A stretch of 64,000 bases of DNA from Methanotorris igneus Kol 5 (GCF_000214415.1 NC_015562.1:496001-560000); one strand, 5' to 3'; shown: positions 1 through 9,801, counted from the first letter of the stretch. Notes: generated by a model from the sequence alone, not told the origin. Program-made: numbers and translations.

Positions 1-448
1 TTTCTTTGGCAATTTTACATAGTTCCTCTTCATTTAGTGGCGTTATTATTTCTCCATTTGCGCCTATCCTCTCCTCAACCTCATATCTATCTCTTCTTTT
101 TATCAATGGCTTTGGTTTTTCAAAAAATAAATCATAAAGTTTAGGTCTTCTCTGCCTTCCTATTTCAATAACATCCCTGAATCCCTTTGTTGTTATTAAT
201 GCAATCTTTGGGGGTAAAAGATGTTCCTGCCCTAAAAACATGTTTGTTCCTAAGGTAGTTGCATGGACAAGAATATCTATCTCATTAAAATTTATTTTTG
301 CCTCCTTTATTGCATTAATTGCCCCAATTGCTGGACTTTTTGGTGTTGTTGGGACTTTTGTTATATGGAACTCTTTGCTATCTTCATCAAAATAAACAAG
401 GTCTGTAAATGTTCCTCCAATATCAATACCAACTCTGTATCTTCCCAT
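1..448 (-). CDS. hyuA: Hydantoinase A (HyuA) family protein, N-terminal part, cut by window edge
   Basis: The minus strand from 448 reads MGRYRVGIDIGGTFTDLVYF, the N-terminal phosphate-binding motif of the hydantoinase A / oxoprolinase family (actin-like ATPase fold). It continues with the conserved HATTLGTN region and the RQRRPKLYDL motif, then runs off the window at position 1, so about 149 N-terminal residues are visible. Family members hydrolyse hydantoins or 5-oxoproline in an ATP-dependent way, usually with a HyuB subunit; the substrate here is unknown. The ATG at 448 follows a GGGGG-type ribosome binding site. The next gene upstream on this strand is ftsY, separated by the hairpin array. 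Confidence 0.9.
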   Translation of the reverse strand, partial: MGRYRVGIDIGGTFTDLVYFDEDSKEFHITKVPTTPKSPAIGAINAIKEAKINFNEIDILVHATTLGTNMFLGQEHLLPPKIALITTKGFRDVIEIGRQRRPKLYDLFFEKPKPLIKRRDRYEVEERIGANGEIITPLNEEELCKIAKE

Positions 449-511
449 AAAAATCCCCCTCAAAATTAATAAAATTAAATTAAAAAATAAAAAACAAAAT
501 AACAATTATCT

Positions 512-663
512 ATACCTCCGAGCGTCAGCGAGGAGGTATTTCCTTTTTGATGAAACCAAACCGTAAAGTTTGGGCTACGAAAACCGAAAAGGTTTTCGTT
601 TAATCGAACCGAAGGTTCGAGCTACAAAACTCGAAGAGTTTTGTTCAACTTTTTCTAAAAGTT
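512..663. repeat. Array of six consecutive hairpins between ftsY and hyuA
   Basis: Six inverted repeats follow each other with almost no spacing: 512-539 (8-bp stem), 556-573 (6 bp), 577-599 (9 bp), 604-620 (7 bp, GAA/TTC triloop), 624-644 (9 bp, same triloop) and 647-663 (7 bp). Several are preceded by CTAC and followed by TTYAA. They lie directly downstream of the ftsY stop codon, so they would be in the ftsY 3' untranslated region. A transcript-end or RNA-stability role is possible, and an origin as small palindromic insertions is also possible. Confidence 0.75.
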
Positions 664-667
664 TCAA

Positions 668-1855
668 TTAGAATTCTCTCTCCGTTGAGAACTTAACCTC
701 TTCCTCCCCAAACAATTTATTCACCATCCAATCTACATCAAACTCAATTAGATCCTCATACCTCTGTCCAACACCCAAATACAAAATTGGCTTTCCAATA
801 GCATAGGCAATAGATAATGCAGCCCCTCCTTTTGCATCTGCATCAACCTTAGTTAAGATAACTCCATCAATATTCACTGCATTGTTAAACTCCTCTGCCT
901 GATAAATTGCATCATTTCCAGCCAATGCGTCCCCAACAAATATAACCAAATCTGGCTTTGTAACTCTAACAACTTTCTTAATCTCATCCATTAAGTTGAC
1001 ATTTGTTGCCTGCCTTCCTGCAGTATCTGCCAAAACAACATCAATACCTCTTGCCTTTGCATGCTGTATGGCATCATAGATTACTGCTGCACTATCAGCT
1101 CCTTTTTGATGCTTTATAACCTTAACTCCAACATTTTTTGCATGTTCTTCCAATTGCTCAATTGCTCCTGCTCTAAATGTGTCTCCTGCTGCTAAAACAA
1201 CAGAATAACCCTTATTTTTTAATTTATATGCCAACTTTGCAATAGATGTGGTCTTTCCAGTTCCATTGATTCCTACAAATACAAATACTGCCGGTTCTCC
1301 TTTTTTCTTTTTTTCTTTAATAATTTCCTCAACATCTATATGTTCTTGTGATAAAATTTCTTTTATAGCATTTTTTAATGCATTTATTGTAATTTCTTCT
1401 GGGTCATCATTAGGAGAGATTTTCATTCCAACCAACTGGTTCTTCAATGATTCAATAATCTTTTCAGCAACAACATAAGCAACATCCGCTTCCAACAACT
1501 CTAACTCCAACTCTTCCAAAACATCCTCAATATCATCCTCAGTTATAACAACCTCTTTTTTAAGAACTTTTTTAATTGTTTTTGTAATTTTGAACCTATC
1601 AAAGAAACTGATTTCTTTCTTTTGCGGAGTTTCTTCTATTTTTTCTATTGTTTTTTCTTTTTCCTTATCTTTGGTTGGGGTATCACGTTTTAAAAATCCG
1701 AATGGCGATTTTTTTTCACTTTTTTCCATCTGAGTTTGGGGTTTTTCTTCCTTTGATTGTTCAATAGTTACTTCTTTTGCTTCTCCTTTTTTGTATATTT
1801 TTTCAGTGAGTTTTGAGATGGTCTTTCCCAGTTTTTCCTTTAATTTTCCAAACAT
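668..1855 (-). CDS. ftsY: Signal recognition particle receptor FtsY
   Basis: This is the SRP receptor GTPase, which docks SRP-ribosome complexes at the membrane for co-translational targeting. A lysine/glutamate-rich N-terminal A domain (about 100 residues) is followed by the helical N domain and the G domain. The P-loop [10 protein letters not shown], the DTFRAGA and DTAGRQ motifs and the [14 protein letters not shown] segment are all clear. The frame opens at 1867, but the ATG at 1855 has GGTGA just upstream and starts a sensible MFGKLKEKL, so 1855 is preferred. A TATA-like TATATATAAAGG sits upstream on the minus strand near 1895-1908. The 3' end runs straight into the hairpin array. Confidence 0.96.
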   Translation of the reverse strand: MFGKLKEKLGKTISKLTEKIYKKGEAKEVTIEQSKEEKPQTQMEKSEKKSPFGFLKRDTPTKDKEKEKTIEKIEETPQKKEISFFDRFKITKTIKKVLKKEVVITEDDIEDVLEELELELLEADVAYVVAEKIIESLKNQLVGMKISPNDDPEEITINALKNAIKEILSQEHIDVEEIIKEKKKKGEPAVFVFVGINGTGKTTSIAKLAYKLKNKGYSVVLAAGDTFRAGAIEQLEEHAKNVGVKVIKHQKGADSAAVIYDAIQHAKARGIDVVLADTAGRQATNVNLMDEIKKVVRVTKPDLVIFVGDALAGNDAIYQAEEFNNAVNIDGVILTKVDADAKGGAALSIAYAIGKPILYLGVGQRYEDLIEFDVDWMVNKLFGEEEVKFSTEREF

Positions 1856-1952
1856 GATTGTCACCATGAAAATTTTTCATTGTTCTTAAACTTTTTACCT
1901 TTATATATATTAATTTAGTATGTTTAATATTGTGTCACAAAAATGAACAAAA

Positions 1953-1968
1953 CCGAAAAATTTATATA
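1953..1968 (+). promoter_or_regulatory. BRE/TATA promoter of the hsp20 gene
   Basis: CCGAAAAA followed by TTTATATA is a strong archaeal BRE plus TATA box. Transcription would begin near 1990, leaving a leader of about 60 bases before the GGTGAT ribosome binding site at 2040 and the ATG at 2051. Confidence 0.7.
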
Positions 1969-2050
1969 GAACTTCAACGGTATGTATGTAATGAAGATAA
2001 AGAATAAATAGTATTAAGAACAAACCTTTTAGTGTAGGGGGTGATACTAC

Positions 2051-2500
2051 ATGTTCGGAAGAGACCCATTTGCAGAAATTGAAAAAATGATGATGGAAAT
2101 GTTCATGACTCCATTCACAACATCAAGAATGTCCTACAGAATGGGAGGGGGCACATCAATAGAAATCTCCGGAAAAGGTTTCATGCCAGTTGCAATTATT
2201 GAAGGGGATGAACACATTAAAGTCGTAGCAATGCTTCCAGGAGTCAATAAAGAAGACATCGTATTAAATGCTGTTGGAGACACACTTGAAATAAGGGCTA
2301 AGAAAGCCCCATTAATGATAACAGAATCTGAAAGAGTTGTCTACTCAGAAATTCCAGAAGATGAAGAATTATATAGAACAATAAAATTACCAGCAGCTGT
2401 AAAAGAAGAAAACGCATCAGCTAAATTCGAAAATGGATTATTAATTGTCACATTACCTAAAGCAGAAAAATCTGTTAAGAAAGGAATTAATATTGAGTAA
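2051..2500 (+). CDS. hsp20: Small heat shock protein, Hsp20 / alpha-crystallin family
   Basis: This 149-residue protein is a cytoplasmic ATP-independent chaperone that holds unfolding proteins in soluble oligomers. A short methionine-rich N-terminal arm ([18 protein letters not shown]) precedes the alpha-crystallin domain at about 45-140. That domain contains the [10 protein letters not shown] beta-strand motif and the typical closing segment [13 protein letters not shown]. The C-terminal tail GINIE supplies the I-x-I motif that bridges oligomer subunits. Length and motifs match M. jannaschii Hsp16.5-type proteins. It is a single gene with its own promoter, divergent from ftsY. Confidence 0.95.
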   Translation: MFGRDPFAEIEKMMMEMFMTPFTTSRMSYRMGGGTSIEISGKGFMPVAIIEGDEHIKVVAMLPGVNKEDIVLNAVGDTLEIRAKKAPLMITESERVVYSEIPEDEELYRTIKLPAAVKEENASAKFENGLLIVTLPKAEKSVKKGINIE

Positions 2501-2709
2501 ATTCGTAATGTGATTTTTTTATTTTATTTTTATTTTTTGCTTTTTAGATTTATTAATTTAAATTAATAAATAAAATTTTTAAGATAATTACATTTAAATG
2601 AAATCTTTGGACTTATAAAGCTAAAAAACCATGCAAAAAATAAAAAAATAAGCATAGAATTGAGAATAGAATAATTATAGTTGTATTTAGCAATTATTTT
2701 TTAAATAAT

Positions 2710-2949
2710 TTAGTTTTTCAATAATCCTGCAGCATCTAATGCTAATCTAACTTCTTCTGTTGAAGCTCCTTTTTCAATATCTACTTTTTTGTCTGTTGGT
2801 TCAATGTGTTTTATGTTGCATCTTCTTCTTTTAACTTCTCCATCAATAAGGACAAAGTTTCTGTCTATTATGTCGACAATAACACATGTTTTTCCTGCTT
2901 CTCTTCCCATTGTTTTTATACAAACTCTCCCAATTTCAATTGCTGGCAT
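2710..2949 (-). CDS. rpl14e: 50S ribosomal protein L14e
   Basis: This 79-residue protein has the KOW-type start [20 protein letters not shown] and the archaeal L14e body ([22 protein letters not shown]). It binds the large ribosomal subunit. The ATG at 2949 is preceded by GAGGTGAGGT. It is the last gene of the minus-strand run L34e-cmk-L14e, an arrangement common in Euryarchaeota. Confidence 0.95.
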   Translation of the reverse strand: MPAIEIGRVCIKTMGREAGKTCVIVDIIDRNFVLIDGEVKRRRCNIKHIEPTDKKVDIEKGASTEEVRLALDAAGLLKN

Positions 2950-3032
2950 GATACCTCACCTCATTTTTTGTTGTTGTGATTGTCGCCAATCACAACTCAT
3001 TCTCAAAATGGGGAGGTATTAATATCATCTGC

Positions 3033-3569
3033 CTACTTTTTTAAGTTATCGATTGCGGTGCAGATGATATTAAATACCCCATCAACACCCCATTTTGATG
3101 TATCGATAACCAAATCATATATGGATAAATCATCTATATCTATGTTATATATCTCTTTATATCTTTTTTTCTCACTTTGCTCTCTTTCGAGCATCTTTCT
3201 CATGGCTTCTTCAACATCTTCATTTTCTCTAATACTTATTCTCTCAGCTCTAACCATTGGGGGGGCTTTGAGCCAAATTGCCAAATCTATTTTTATGTTA
3301 TTTCTCATTAACATCCATGCTGCTAATCTTCCTTCCAGTACAATATTCCCTTCTTTTGCCATTTCTACTTGCCTTCTGTCTATCTCTTTATCTACTTCTT
3401 CATTTTCCTCTGCATACTTACTGAACTCTGATAAATCCATGCCCATTTCTTTTGCCATGTCTCTGAATATGAATCCTGCACAAACGTGCTTTAAACCATA
3501 CTTTTCAGCAATTTTCTTTGCCATTGTTGTTGTTCCTGTTCCTGGCAGGCCCCCAATGGTTATGATCAT
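3033..3569 (-). CDS. cmk: Cytidylate kinase
   Basis: This 178-residue P-loop kinase transfers phosphate from ATP to CMP or dCMP in pyrimidine salvage. The nucleotide-binding loop [10 protein letters not shown] lies at residues 6-15, and [15 protein letters not shown] and VLEGRLA match the archaeal Cmk family. ATG 3569 starts [10 protein letters not shown]. It sits between L34e and L14e genes as in other Methanococcales, and the short intergenic gaps suggest co-transcription with them. Confidence 0.95.
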   Translation of the reverse strand: MIITIGGLPGTGTTTMAKKIAEKYGLKHVCAGFIFRDMAKEMGMDLSEFSKYAEENEEVDKEIDRRQVEMAKEGNIVLEGRLAAWMLMRNNIKIDLAIWLKAPPMVRAERISIRENEDVEEAMRKMLEREQSEKKRYKEIYNIDIDDLSIYDLVIDTSKWGVDGVFNIICTAIDNLKK

Positions 3570-3693
3570 GCTTACACCTTAACTTAATTGAATAACTTCT
3601 TTAAAATTTAAAAATTAGTATATATACTTTTCGCATTTAAAAATTTTTGAAAATTTTGAAGGTATTTTAAAAATTAGTTAAATTCCTATTCGT

Positions 3694-3978
3694 TTACAAA
3701 GTTATATTTGACATGCTTCTTGCTTTTTGGATCATTAATCTTCTCAAACATTTTGGACACAAGTAGCCACCATATGGCCTCTCTGGCCTCTTCTCTGTCT
3801 TAGCAAGTTTTCTTATTTCAACAGGCCTTCCTCTTGGGACTCCATTTAAAATATTCCCACAAACTGCACACTTATGCTTTGCTGGTTTTTTTCTTCTGTA
3901 GTGGATTACAGTCCTGTTTCCAGGGACTCTTCTATATACCTTCCTGTATGAACTTGATCTGTACCTTGGAGCAGGCAT
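3694..3978 (-). CDS. rpl34e: 50S ribosomal protein L34e
   Basis: The protein begins [20 protein letters not shown] and carries a zinc-ribbon with CAVCG and CPKC pairs, as in archaeal L34e. An in-frame extension to 4008 exists, but the ATG at 3978 has GGAGGTTAT directly upstream and gives the family start, so 3978 is chosen. It is the first gene of the L34e-cmk-L14e operon. Its upstream region (3979-4180) borders the left end of the integrated element, so its promoter lies in the short chromosomal gap next to attL. Confidence 0.95.
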   Translation of the reverse strand: MPAPRYRSSSYRKVYRRVPGNRTVIHYRRKKPAKHKCAVCGNILNGVPRGRPVEIRKLAKTEKRPERPYGGYLCPKCLRRLMIQKARSMSNITL

Positions 3979-4180
3979 TTTATAACCTCCAATAAAATTT
4001 TCCAACATCTATTTAATCTTAAAATATATAAAGATTTTGGGTATTAAGATGCCACTACTCTTTATATGTCTCCAAAAGAGTTGATAAACAACATATTAAT
4101 CCATAAATTTAAATATATTTATGACAATTTCGAATATAAAATAATGAAAATAGAAAACAATCAAAACAACATTAAAATAA

Positions 4181-4238
4181 ATGGCGCAGGGGAAGGGATT
4201 TGAACCCTTGCGGGGCAGAGCCCCATGGGATTTCAAGT
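4181..4238 (-). repeat. attL: 58-bp direct repeat, 3' fragment of tRNA-Ser
   Basis: These 58 bases are identical to 28546-28603. They contain the CCA end, acceptor 3' strand, T arm and variable arm, up to the anticodon stem of tRNA-Ser. The 5' half of the tRNA is missing, so this copy is not a functional gene but the chromosomal remnant left by integration. Confidence 0.95.
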
Positions 4239-4600
4239 ATTGCGTTGTGATATAGTAAATACAAAACTAATATATAAAGTTTTCTATTAAAACAAAAGTG
4301 TTATTTTCAAGATTAGCATAAATCCGATAATGTTTTTAACCTTATTTTTTGATAATCTCAAAGAAAATTTTAAAGGACTGCTATTTTTGGAATATTGGTT
4401 TGTAAGATTAAAATTTTGCAGAATATATCGAAAGGTATAAATATATAGATTGTAGTAATTCTATACTAATATTGGATTGAACTACTCTTTTTAGCCCTTC
4501 CCCTTCCGAGATACGTTCTATGAGGAGGGGGCTTTAGGGTAGAGGTTAGTGTCGTTGTCTTTTTAAAAAGTTGATTATTTTGGATTTTGGAGGGGTTATT
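4239..4600 (+). promoter_or_regulatory. Promoter and structured leader of the element's long plus-strand operon
   Basis: This gene-free stretch holds one clear promoter: a BRE-like CGAAAGG at 4429-4435 and TATAAATATA at 4436-4445. The predicted leader contains a GC-rich hairpin, CCCCTTCC (4500-4507) pairing with GGAGGGGG (4524-4531), followed by a T-rich run. GGAGGGG at about 4589 is the ribosome binding site of the first gene. The hairpin stands out against the AT-rich background and could act in attenuation or mRNA protection. Confidence 0.55.
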
Positions 4601-4930
4601 GTGTATGTGCATGTTTGTCCTTATTGTCTCAATCCTGTTTTATGTTATCAAAAGGATTATTTAGAGCACGAAGTGCATCCAGTTAAGGTGGATGTTGAAA
4701 ATTTAGAGTGTAGTGTTCTTTTAGGCTCAAAAATCTACAAAAATGCCCAATGTTCAAATTTGCAGGGATTGAAAATTGTTGCTGGAAAAATAGCGAGTAA
4801 GTTAAAGTTGGGTGGTGATGAGAAAAAAGCGTTCATGGAAAAGGTTGAAGAGTTAAAAAGGCAACATCCTCGGTGGAAAGATTATAAGATTTTAGAAACT
4901 GCTTTAAATTCTGTTTTACAGGGTGGTTGA
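4601..4930 (+). CDS. Small protein with CxxC zinc-binding motif, unknown function
   Basis: I do not recognise this protein of about 109 residues. The frame is open from 4571, but GTG 4601 follows a GGAGGGG ribosome binding site and is the better start. The N-terminus carries CPYC, a further Cys and the HEVH cluster, which could bind zinc. The C-terminal half is a lysine/glutamate-rich helix (EKVEELKRQHPRWKDYKILE). It is the first gene of the long surface/assembly operon, and its stop overlaps the next gene by a few bases. A DNA- or RNA-binding role is only a guess. Confidence 0.7.
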   Translation: MYVHVCPYCLNPVLCYQKDYLEHEVHPVKVDVENLECSVLLGSKIYKNAQCSNLQGLKIVAGKIASKLKLGGDEKKAFMEKVEELKRQHPRWKDYKILETALNSVLQGG

Positions 4931-5252
4931 GTTGGGTGTTAAATCAATTATTCAAATGTTGTTGTTTTTGGGGGTTTCTTTTTATCTAATTTGGAAGAAG
5001 TTGATTTTAACGGAGTTTGCTATTTTGGGTACTATTGTGGGTTTGATTATTCATTGGAGTTTGACAAATAAGGGAAACAAAGATATTATCAATATTAAAC
5101 CACTTGGGGCTGGTTTTAGAGTTCTGTTTTATGATATTTATCTGGCAACTATCTTCATTCGGGGGTTTTTGGATGGGTTCAGTTATGAAATTCTGTTTTG
5201 GATTGGAATTCTTGTTTTGTTGATTACCATGGACTATTTTGTTGAGGGGTGA
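4923..5252 (+). CDS. Small integral membrane protein, unknown function
   Basis: This roughly 109-residue hydrophobic protein has about three membrane segments: IIQMLLFLGVSFYLIW, FAILGTIVGLIIHWSL and ILFWIGILVLLITMDYF. The GTG at 4923 overlaps the end of the previous gene; TTG 4932 after GGTGGTTGAG is an alternative start. Its stop overlaps the ribosome binding site of the next gene, so translation is probably coupled. Position at the head of the structural operon suggests a membrane component of a virion-like or secretion-like assembly. Confidence 0.7.
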   Translation: MVELGVKSIIQMLLFLGVSFYLIWKKLILTEFAILGTIVGLIIHWSLTNKGNKDIINIKPLGAGFRVLFYDIYLATIFIRGFLDGFSYEILFWIGILVLLITMDYFVEG

Positions 5253-5257
5253 TTACT

Positions 5258-7315
5258 ATGGTGAAAAAAATATTATTTATTTTGCTTTCACTTTTAGCAG
5301 TAGTATCAATATCTGCGGTAAGTGCTGAATCTTATATGGTTAAGATTGATGGGCTGAGTGATGATGTAATTAATCAAACGTTACAGTCCATTACGTGGAA
5401 GTATTATACTCCTCAGTATAATTTCATTGGAAATGGAATTATAACATTTCCAACAGAGAAAGATTATATTAGATTCATTCTTCCATATGATGGAGGAAAT
5501 GCTTTTGCATTTCCACCAGAGATTGTAGAAATTCCATACGGATACGTTGTTACATTCAGGGGCTCAGCAAGTCGTTCGGCATCATGTATTATTGAATTTG
5601 AGGATTATACAATGCCATCGACTATTGCAATAGGGGGTTATACACCTGGTGGTGGAAGTGGAATATACGATGACAGCGGAAATCGCTTATCTGGAAATAC
5701 ATACGCATACAATCTTAGACCTCTGAATACTATTGTAATTAAAGTGTGGGATAATGGTGTTGGACCTTCATGGACGAAGGGGGCTATATTCTCTAAGGCT
5801 CCTGTGAAAAATATAACTAATAATGGAATTTCGGCATCTATTGTTCAATATAAACGTATTAAATATCCTTTAACAATAAAAACCGCACCAGGTGCTGAAG
5901 TATATGTTGATGGAGTTAAAGAAGGAACAACTGATGAAAATGGAGTTTTTACAACTTTCAAAGAGCCTGGAACTTATACAGTTAAAGTAGTTATTAGTGG
6001 AATTTCATCAATCGAAAAAACAGTAGATGTTCAATCAGATATAAACAATACAGTTAGTTTTGATTATGGAACTGTAAATATTAAAGTAGTTGATGGGCTT
6101 TCAGGAGAAAGTTTAGCGGGTGTAAGTGTTTCAGGAGATTTAACAACAACAATTGATGGAACTTTTACAACTAATATGCCTTATGGAGAATATACTTTAA
6201 TCTTCCATAAGGGTGGTTATTGGAATGATACAAGGACAATAACTGTAGATGGGGACAAAAACATAACAATCGAATTATTCCCAACTAAAAGCATTTTGAA
6301 AATCTCACAAACACCTGAGGATATTGAAACTTATCCATCCTCAATGTTTGAAGTAGTTCTAAATCTTGAACCAATTCAAGATGCCTATTCAACCAAATTG
6401 TACATTACGGGAGTTGATGTCATAAAGATCCAAAAGAACGGCATAAACATTCCAGAATCTAATGATGGTTCATATATTATTGGGGATCTTAAAGAACCTA
6501 CAAATGTGAAGATTGTATTTGCAACTCCTGATTCTACTGGAGGGCATCAATTTATTGTTAGATTCATATGCTCTGATATTCTTGGGAATGAGTATGTTAC
6601 TCAGAAAACCATTACTTATCAAGTTCAGGATTTACCATTCATTGTGCAACAACCTCCATCATGGAGTATTGGGGATAATGAAGTATCTATTATTGAACAG
6701 TCTGGAGATGATTATTCAGTATTGTTAATGTTAAAGAATGCTAATGGTTCAGTAATTTGGTCTAAAAGCGGTGCACTAAGCGCTTATGACACTCAAACAT
6801 TCACAATCCCAATAACTGCTCCAGGAAATTATGTTTTAGAAATTTCAGCAAAAAACGGAGAGGTAACAACATACGTTCCAATAACCGTAGTTGAGCCAAT
6901 AAAACTTCTAACTCCAGAAGTTGAAGCAGGTAAGGGGCAAGTAGCAACAGTTGAATTGGAAATAAAAAACCCAACTAATGAAGTAAAATACTACGATGCA
7001 ATAATCACTGGCAGTATATTTTCAAATAATTCAGAGACTCCAAAGACTACGTTTTCAATTGCACCTGGAGAAACAAAAACAGTAGAATTAAAGTTTGAAG
7101 TTCCAGATGATTTAGAATATGATAGTTATGAAATTTCAGTTCAAGTATTCGAAAAAGATAGTTCAAAACCGATATTCACTGACAAAGTTGTATTGAAGAT
7201 TGTTGAAAGTTCATTCCTTCCAATTGGTGGGGGAGAGGACATTCCAACATGGGCATTGGCAGTAGGTATTCTTTTAATTGGGGGAATTGGGGCATACTTT
7301 ATTATGAAAAGATAA
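5258..7315 (+). CDS. Large membrane-anchored surface protein with PEGA-like domains
   Basis: This 685-residue protein has an N-terminal signal peptide (VKKILFILLSLLAVVSISAV) and a C-terminal membrane anchor (WALAVGILLIGGIGAYFIMKR). The first 170 residues are beta-rich and unrecognised. PEGA-like and carboxypeptidase-regulatory-like beta domains follow at about 200-350 (AEVYVDGVKEGTT, DGTFTTNMPYGEYTL). The last third has CARDB-like or NEW3-like beta-sandwich signatures (GQVATVELEIKNPTNEVKYY). It would be exported and stand outside the membrane. ATG 5258 after GGGGTGATT is preferred to the GTG at 5249. It may be a spike, adhesin or vesicle coat of the element. Confidence 0.8.
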   Translation: MVKKILFILLSLLAVVSISAVSAESYMVKIDGLSDDVINQTLQSITWKYYTPQYNFIGNGIITFPTEKDYIRFILPYDGGNAFAFPPEIVEIPYGYVVTFRGSASRSASCIIEFEDYTMPSTIAIGGYTPGGGSGIYDDSGNRLSGNTYAYNLRPLNTIVIKVWDNGVGPSWTKGAIFSKAPVKNITNNGISASIVQYKRIKYPLTIKTAPGAEVYVDGVKEGTTDENGVFTTFKEPGTYTVKVVISGISSIEKTVDVQSDINNTVSFDYGTVNIKVVDGLSGESLAGVSVSGDLTTTIDGTFTTNMPYGEYTLIFHKGGYWNDTRTITVDGDKNITIELFPTKSILKISQTPEDIETYPSSMFEVVLNLEPIQDAYSTKLYITGVDVIKIQKNGINIPESNDGSYIIGDLKEPTNVKIVFATPDSTGGHQFIVRFICSDILGNEYVTQKTITYQVQDLPFIVQQPPSWSIGDNEVSIIEQSGDDYSVLLMLKNANGSVIWSKSGALSAYDTQTFTIPITAPGNYVLEISAKNGEVTTYVPITVVEPIKLLTPEVEAGKGQVATVELEIKNPTNEVKYYDAIITGSIFSNNSETPKTTFSIAPGETKTVELKFEVPDDLEYDSYEISVQVFEKDSSKPIFTDKVVLKIVESSFLPIGGGEDIPTWALAVGILLIGGIGAYFIMKR

Positions 7316-7350
7316 TCTCTTTTTTAAAATCTCATTTTTTAGGTGGTTTT

Positions 7351-9234
7351 ATGTGGTTTTTAAAAGCATCTAAAAGATTTGTTTTAAAAAAGTTAAAATC
7401 AAAAAGAGGGATTATTCCTGCAATCGTTGCAGGAGTGCTTGTAGGGCTACTCATCGGTGCCGCAATCGATTATATATCTGACGGGGAACTTGACTTAGAC
7501 ATGAAAAAAGATTCTGCAGTAGTTACTGATGGTAAGATGCCAACTGACAAGGAGCTTATAAATGATACTGATATTGAAAGCACATTTGCAATGACAAAAG
7601 CAACATCTGAGGATGAAGTTGCAAAGGACCTTTTGGAATTAAGGCAACAACTTCAAACTACGTTGGTAGCGTATGATAAGCAAGTTACTGGGAGTTTGGC
7701 AGATATTAGGGTAACACTTAAAGGACCTGATAAAATTTATGGACCTTCTGCATTCCCAGTATTGATAAATATATATGCCCCATGCGCAGACGATCCAAGT
7801 GAAAATAAGGTCCACATCCAGGAAGTCAAGGTTTATGTGGTGGATAGTAATGGACAGAAATGGTGGATAACAACGTGGAAAGGAGATAAAATATTAAGAA
7901 ACTCTGAATACACATGGCATTTTATTGTTAAGACGCCCGATCCATATTATGGAATAGCAAAAAGCATGCTAACAACTCCTGATAGAGAAAAACTATTGGA
8001 ATTATTAAATTCTAAGTTAGATAAGTTTGAATTAGTTGTTGAGGTGAAAGGTTACAGGGAAGTTTGGATTTGGAAAACAATTACACATGAGGATGGTACT
8101 GTAACAGAGGTAAAAGAGCATGTTAGAGACGATCCAATTTCAGCAACACTTACATCATTATCTGCATGGAATCATGAAAATGCTGGAAAATATTCAACAG
8201 GTGGGTTCTCAGGTTCATTACCTATTAAGTTCGCAGATAAAAGGGAATATGTGGCATACAAAACAGATGTTAATGGTGCTGTCTCAAATATGATTGCAAG
8301 GGTTTGGGCAACTCCTGTTCACGTGCTCTCATCATCTGCTGATTACAAAGTTGCATTTATTGCTAATCCAAGCTACTTTAACCCACTTAACCCTGTGATT
8401 GCAGATGACTTTACAGCATTTGTTTTAAGAAATTATAATGGAAATTGGGTTGTTGCATCAAAATCTTCTGATAATTTTGGAGATCTTGGAAATTTGAATA
8501 TTTTTGCTACATCTTTACAGTATAAAACAGATGACCTAACAACAGGATATGAGACATATATTTTGATTTTTGCAAACGTGAAAGTTAATGATGACGCAGG
8601 ACAAAGAGAACTGCCAATATGGTTAATTGCCAAGCCAGCGATTTCAGTACTAACAAACACTGAAGTAACACTAAGTGACGAAAGAGTGCAAGAAATTGCT
8701 GAATTACTGCAAAAAGATGAGATGACTGATGAAGACATTGCAAGGATACAAGACACTTTAGCTACAATGATTTCATCACTTGAAAAGAAGAAAAATGCGG
8801 CTTTAAACTTTGCAGATAAGACAACAAATGAAGATGCAAAAGATCTCGCAAAAAAAGCAGCAGAATATTATGATAAATCAATTGAACAGTTGAGAAGCAT
8901 TGAAGGTTCAAAAGATGCGGACAAAATAAAATTAGCATTGAAGTTGTCAAAAAACTATGAGATGATTGGTGACTATTACTACTCAGCAGCACAAAAAACA
9001 GCATGGGGATTGGAAGAACAGGCACAGTTGGATATTCAGAATGCACAGAAAATAGAAGAAACTACAAAACAATATGAACCGTCAGTATGGTTCAGTGCAG
9101 GTTCTATGGTGGGTAGTGCTTGGCAGTCATTTAAAGAAGGCCTTGGAATTGGAAATATTCCAGATTGGGTGCTTATTTTAGTGGTGATTATTTTGGTCGT
9201 TGGCGGTGCGATAATTGTACTTAAGCTCTTCTAA
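7351..9234 (+). CDS. Large protein with N- and C-terminal membrane anchors, unknown function
   Basis: This 627-residue protein starts with a basic stretch (WFLKASKRFVLKKLKSKRG) and a glycine/alanine-rich membrane helix (IIPAIVAGVLVGLLIGAAI), and ends with IPDWVLILVVIILVVGGAIIV. The large middle part would be outside the cell, and at about 470-590 it becomes helical and acidic, probably coiled-coil. The upstream in-frame extension into the previous gene is rejected because AGGTGG lies just before ATG 7351. Its size, paired anchors and place after the 685-residue protein suggest the two act together. I do not recognise a known family. Confidence 0.78.
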   Translation: MWFLKASKRFVLKKLKSKRGIIPAIVAGVLVGLLIGAAIDYISDGELDLDMKKDSAVVTDGKMPTDKELINDTDIESTFAMTKATSEDEVAKDLLELRQQLQTTLVAYDKQVTGSLADIRVTLKGPDKIYGPSAFPVLINIYAPCADDPSENKVHIQEVKVYVVDSNGQKWWITTWKGDKILRNSEYTWHFIVKTPDPYYGIAKSMLTTPDREKLLELLNSKLDKFELVVEVKGYREVWIWKTITHEDGTVTEVKEHVRDDPISATLTSLSAWNHENAGKYSTGGFSGSLPIKFADKREYVAYKTDVNGAVSNMIARVWATPVHVLSSSADYKVAFIANPSYFNPLNPVIADDFTAFVLRNYNGNWVVASKSSDNFGDLGNLNIFATSLQYKTDDLTTGYETYILIFANVKVNDDAGQRELPIWLIAKPAISVLTNTEVTLSDERVQEIAELLQKDEMTDEDIARIQDTLATMISSLEKKKNAALNFADKTTNEDAKDLAKKAAEYYDKSIEQLRSIEGSKDADKIKLALKLSKNYEMIGDYYYSAAQKTAWGLEEQAQLDIQNAQKIEETTKQYEPSVWFSAGSMVGSAWQSFKEGLGIGNIPDWVLILVVIILVVGGAIIVLKLF

Positions 9235-9306
9235 TGCTCTTTTGTGTTCTTTTATTTTTTAAATTCTCTTTTTCAAACTTTAACAAATATTTTGGAGGTG
9301 TTTTTT

Positions 9307-9801
9307 ATGGCGTCTAAAACTAACTGGGGAATGTGGTTTGTAAAGGCATCAGTTTGTTCTCTTGCAGCAGGAGGATTATTCTACTATGCAGGACAGCAAT
9401 CAGTTACTTTTAATGAGATAGTAACAACCTTTGCATCACTCCCCTTACTCGTTGTTATTCTTGTTGAAATACTCGACAAATTCGTGGATAAGAGTGATGT
9501 GTACAAAAACATTTATGCGTTTGTACAAACGAAAAATGATGCTTCTGCATATTTTGCAGTGTTCCTTACAGCAGTTCTCGCATTCTTTGGGATTTTATGG
9601 TTGATTACAGGTTCTTTAACATTAAACGTTGGAACGGTAAGTCCAGCAGTAATAACTGTTGCAGGATTGCTCACTCTGTATATTTTAGCTCCTGAAACGG
9701 GAGACGATGAAATCATACTATTTTTATGGGTAGGAGCTACAATAGCAACATTTGGAAAGTATTTCACTTTGATACCTCATATTCCAGGGTTTGGAGGATA
9801 A
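9307..9801 (+). CDS. Polytopic membrane protein, unknown function
   Basis: This 164-residue protein has four or five hydrophobic segments (ASVCSLAAGGLFYYAG, FASLPLLVVILVEIL, YFAVFLTAVLAFFGILWLI, VITVAGLLTLYILA and FLWVGATIATFGKYF). ATG 9307 follows GGAGGTG at a good distance, so the 21-residue upstream extension is not used. Small hydrophobic proteins of this kind form the coat of spindle-shaped archaeal viruses and membrane channels of related plasmids; which applies here cannot be read from sequence. Confidence 0.75.
   Translation: MASKTNWGMWFVKASVCSLAAGGLFYYAGQQSVTFNEIVTTFASLPLLVVILVEILDKFVDKSDVYKNIYAFVQTKNDASAYFAVFLTAVLAFFGILWLITGSLTLNVGTVSPAVITVAGLLTLYILAPETGDDEIILFLWVGATIATFGKYFTLIPHIPGFGG

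Noticed and set aside
7249-7350. N-terminal extension of the 627-residue membrane protein
   Set aside because: It overlaps the end of the previous gene and lacks a ribosome binding site, while ATG 7351 has AGGTGG and begins a normal anchor.
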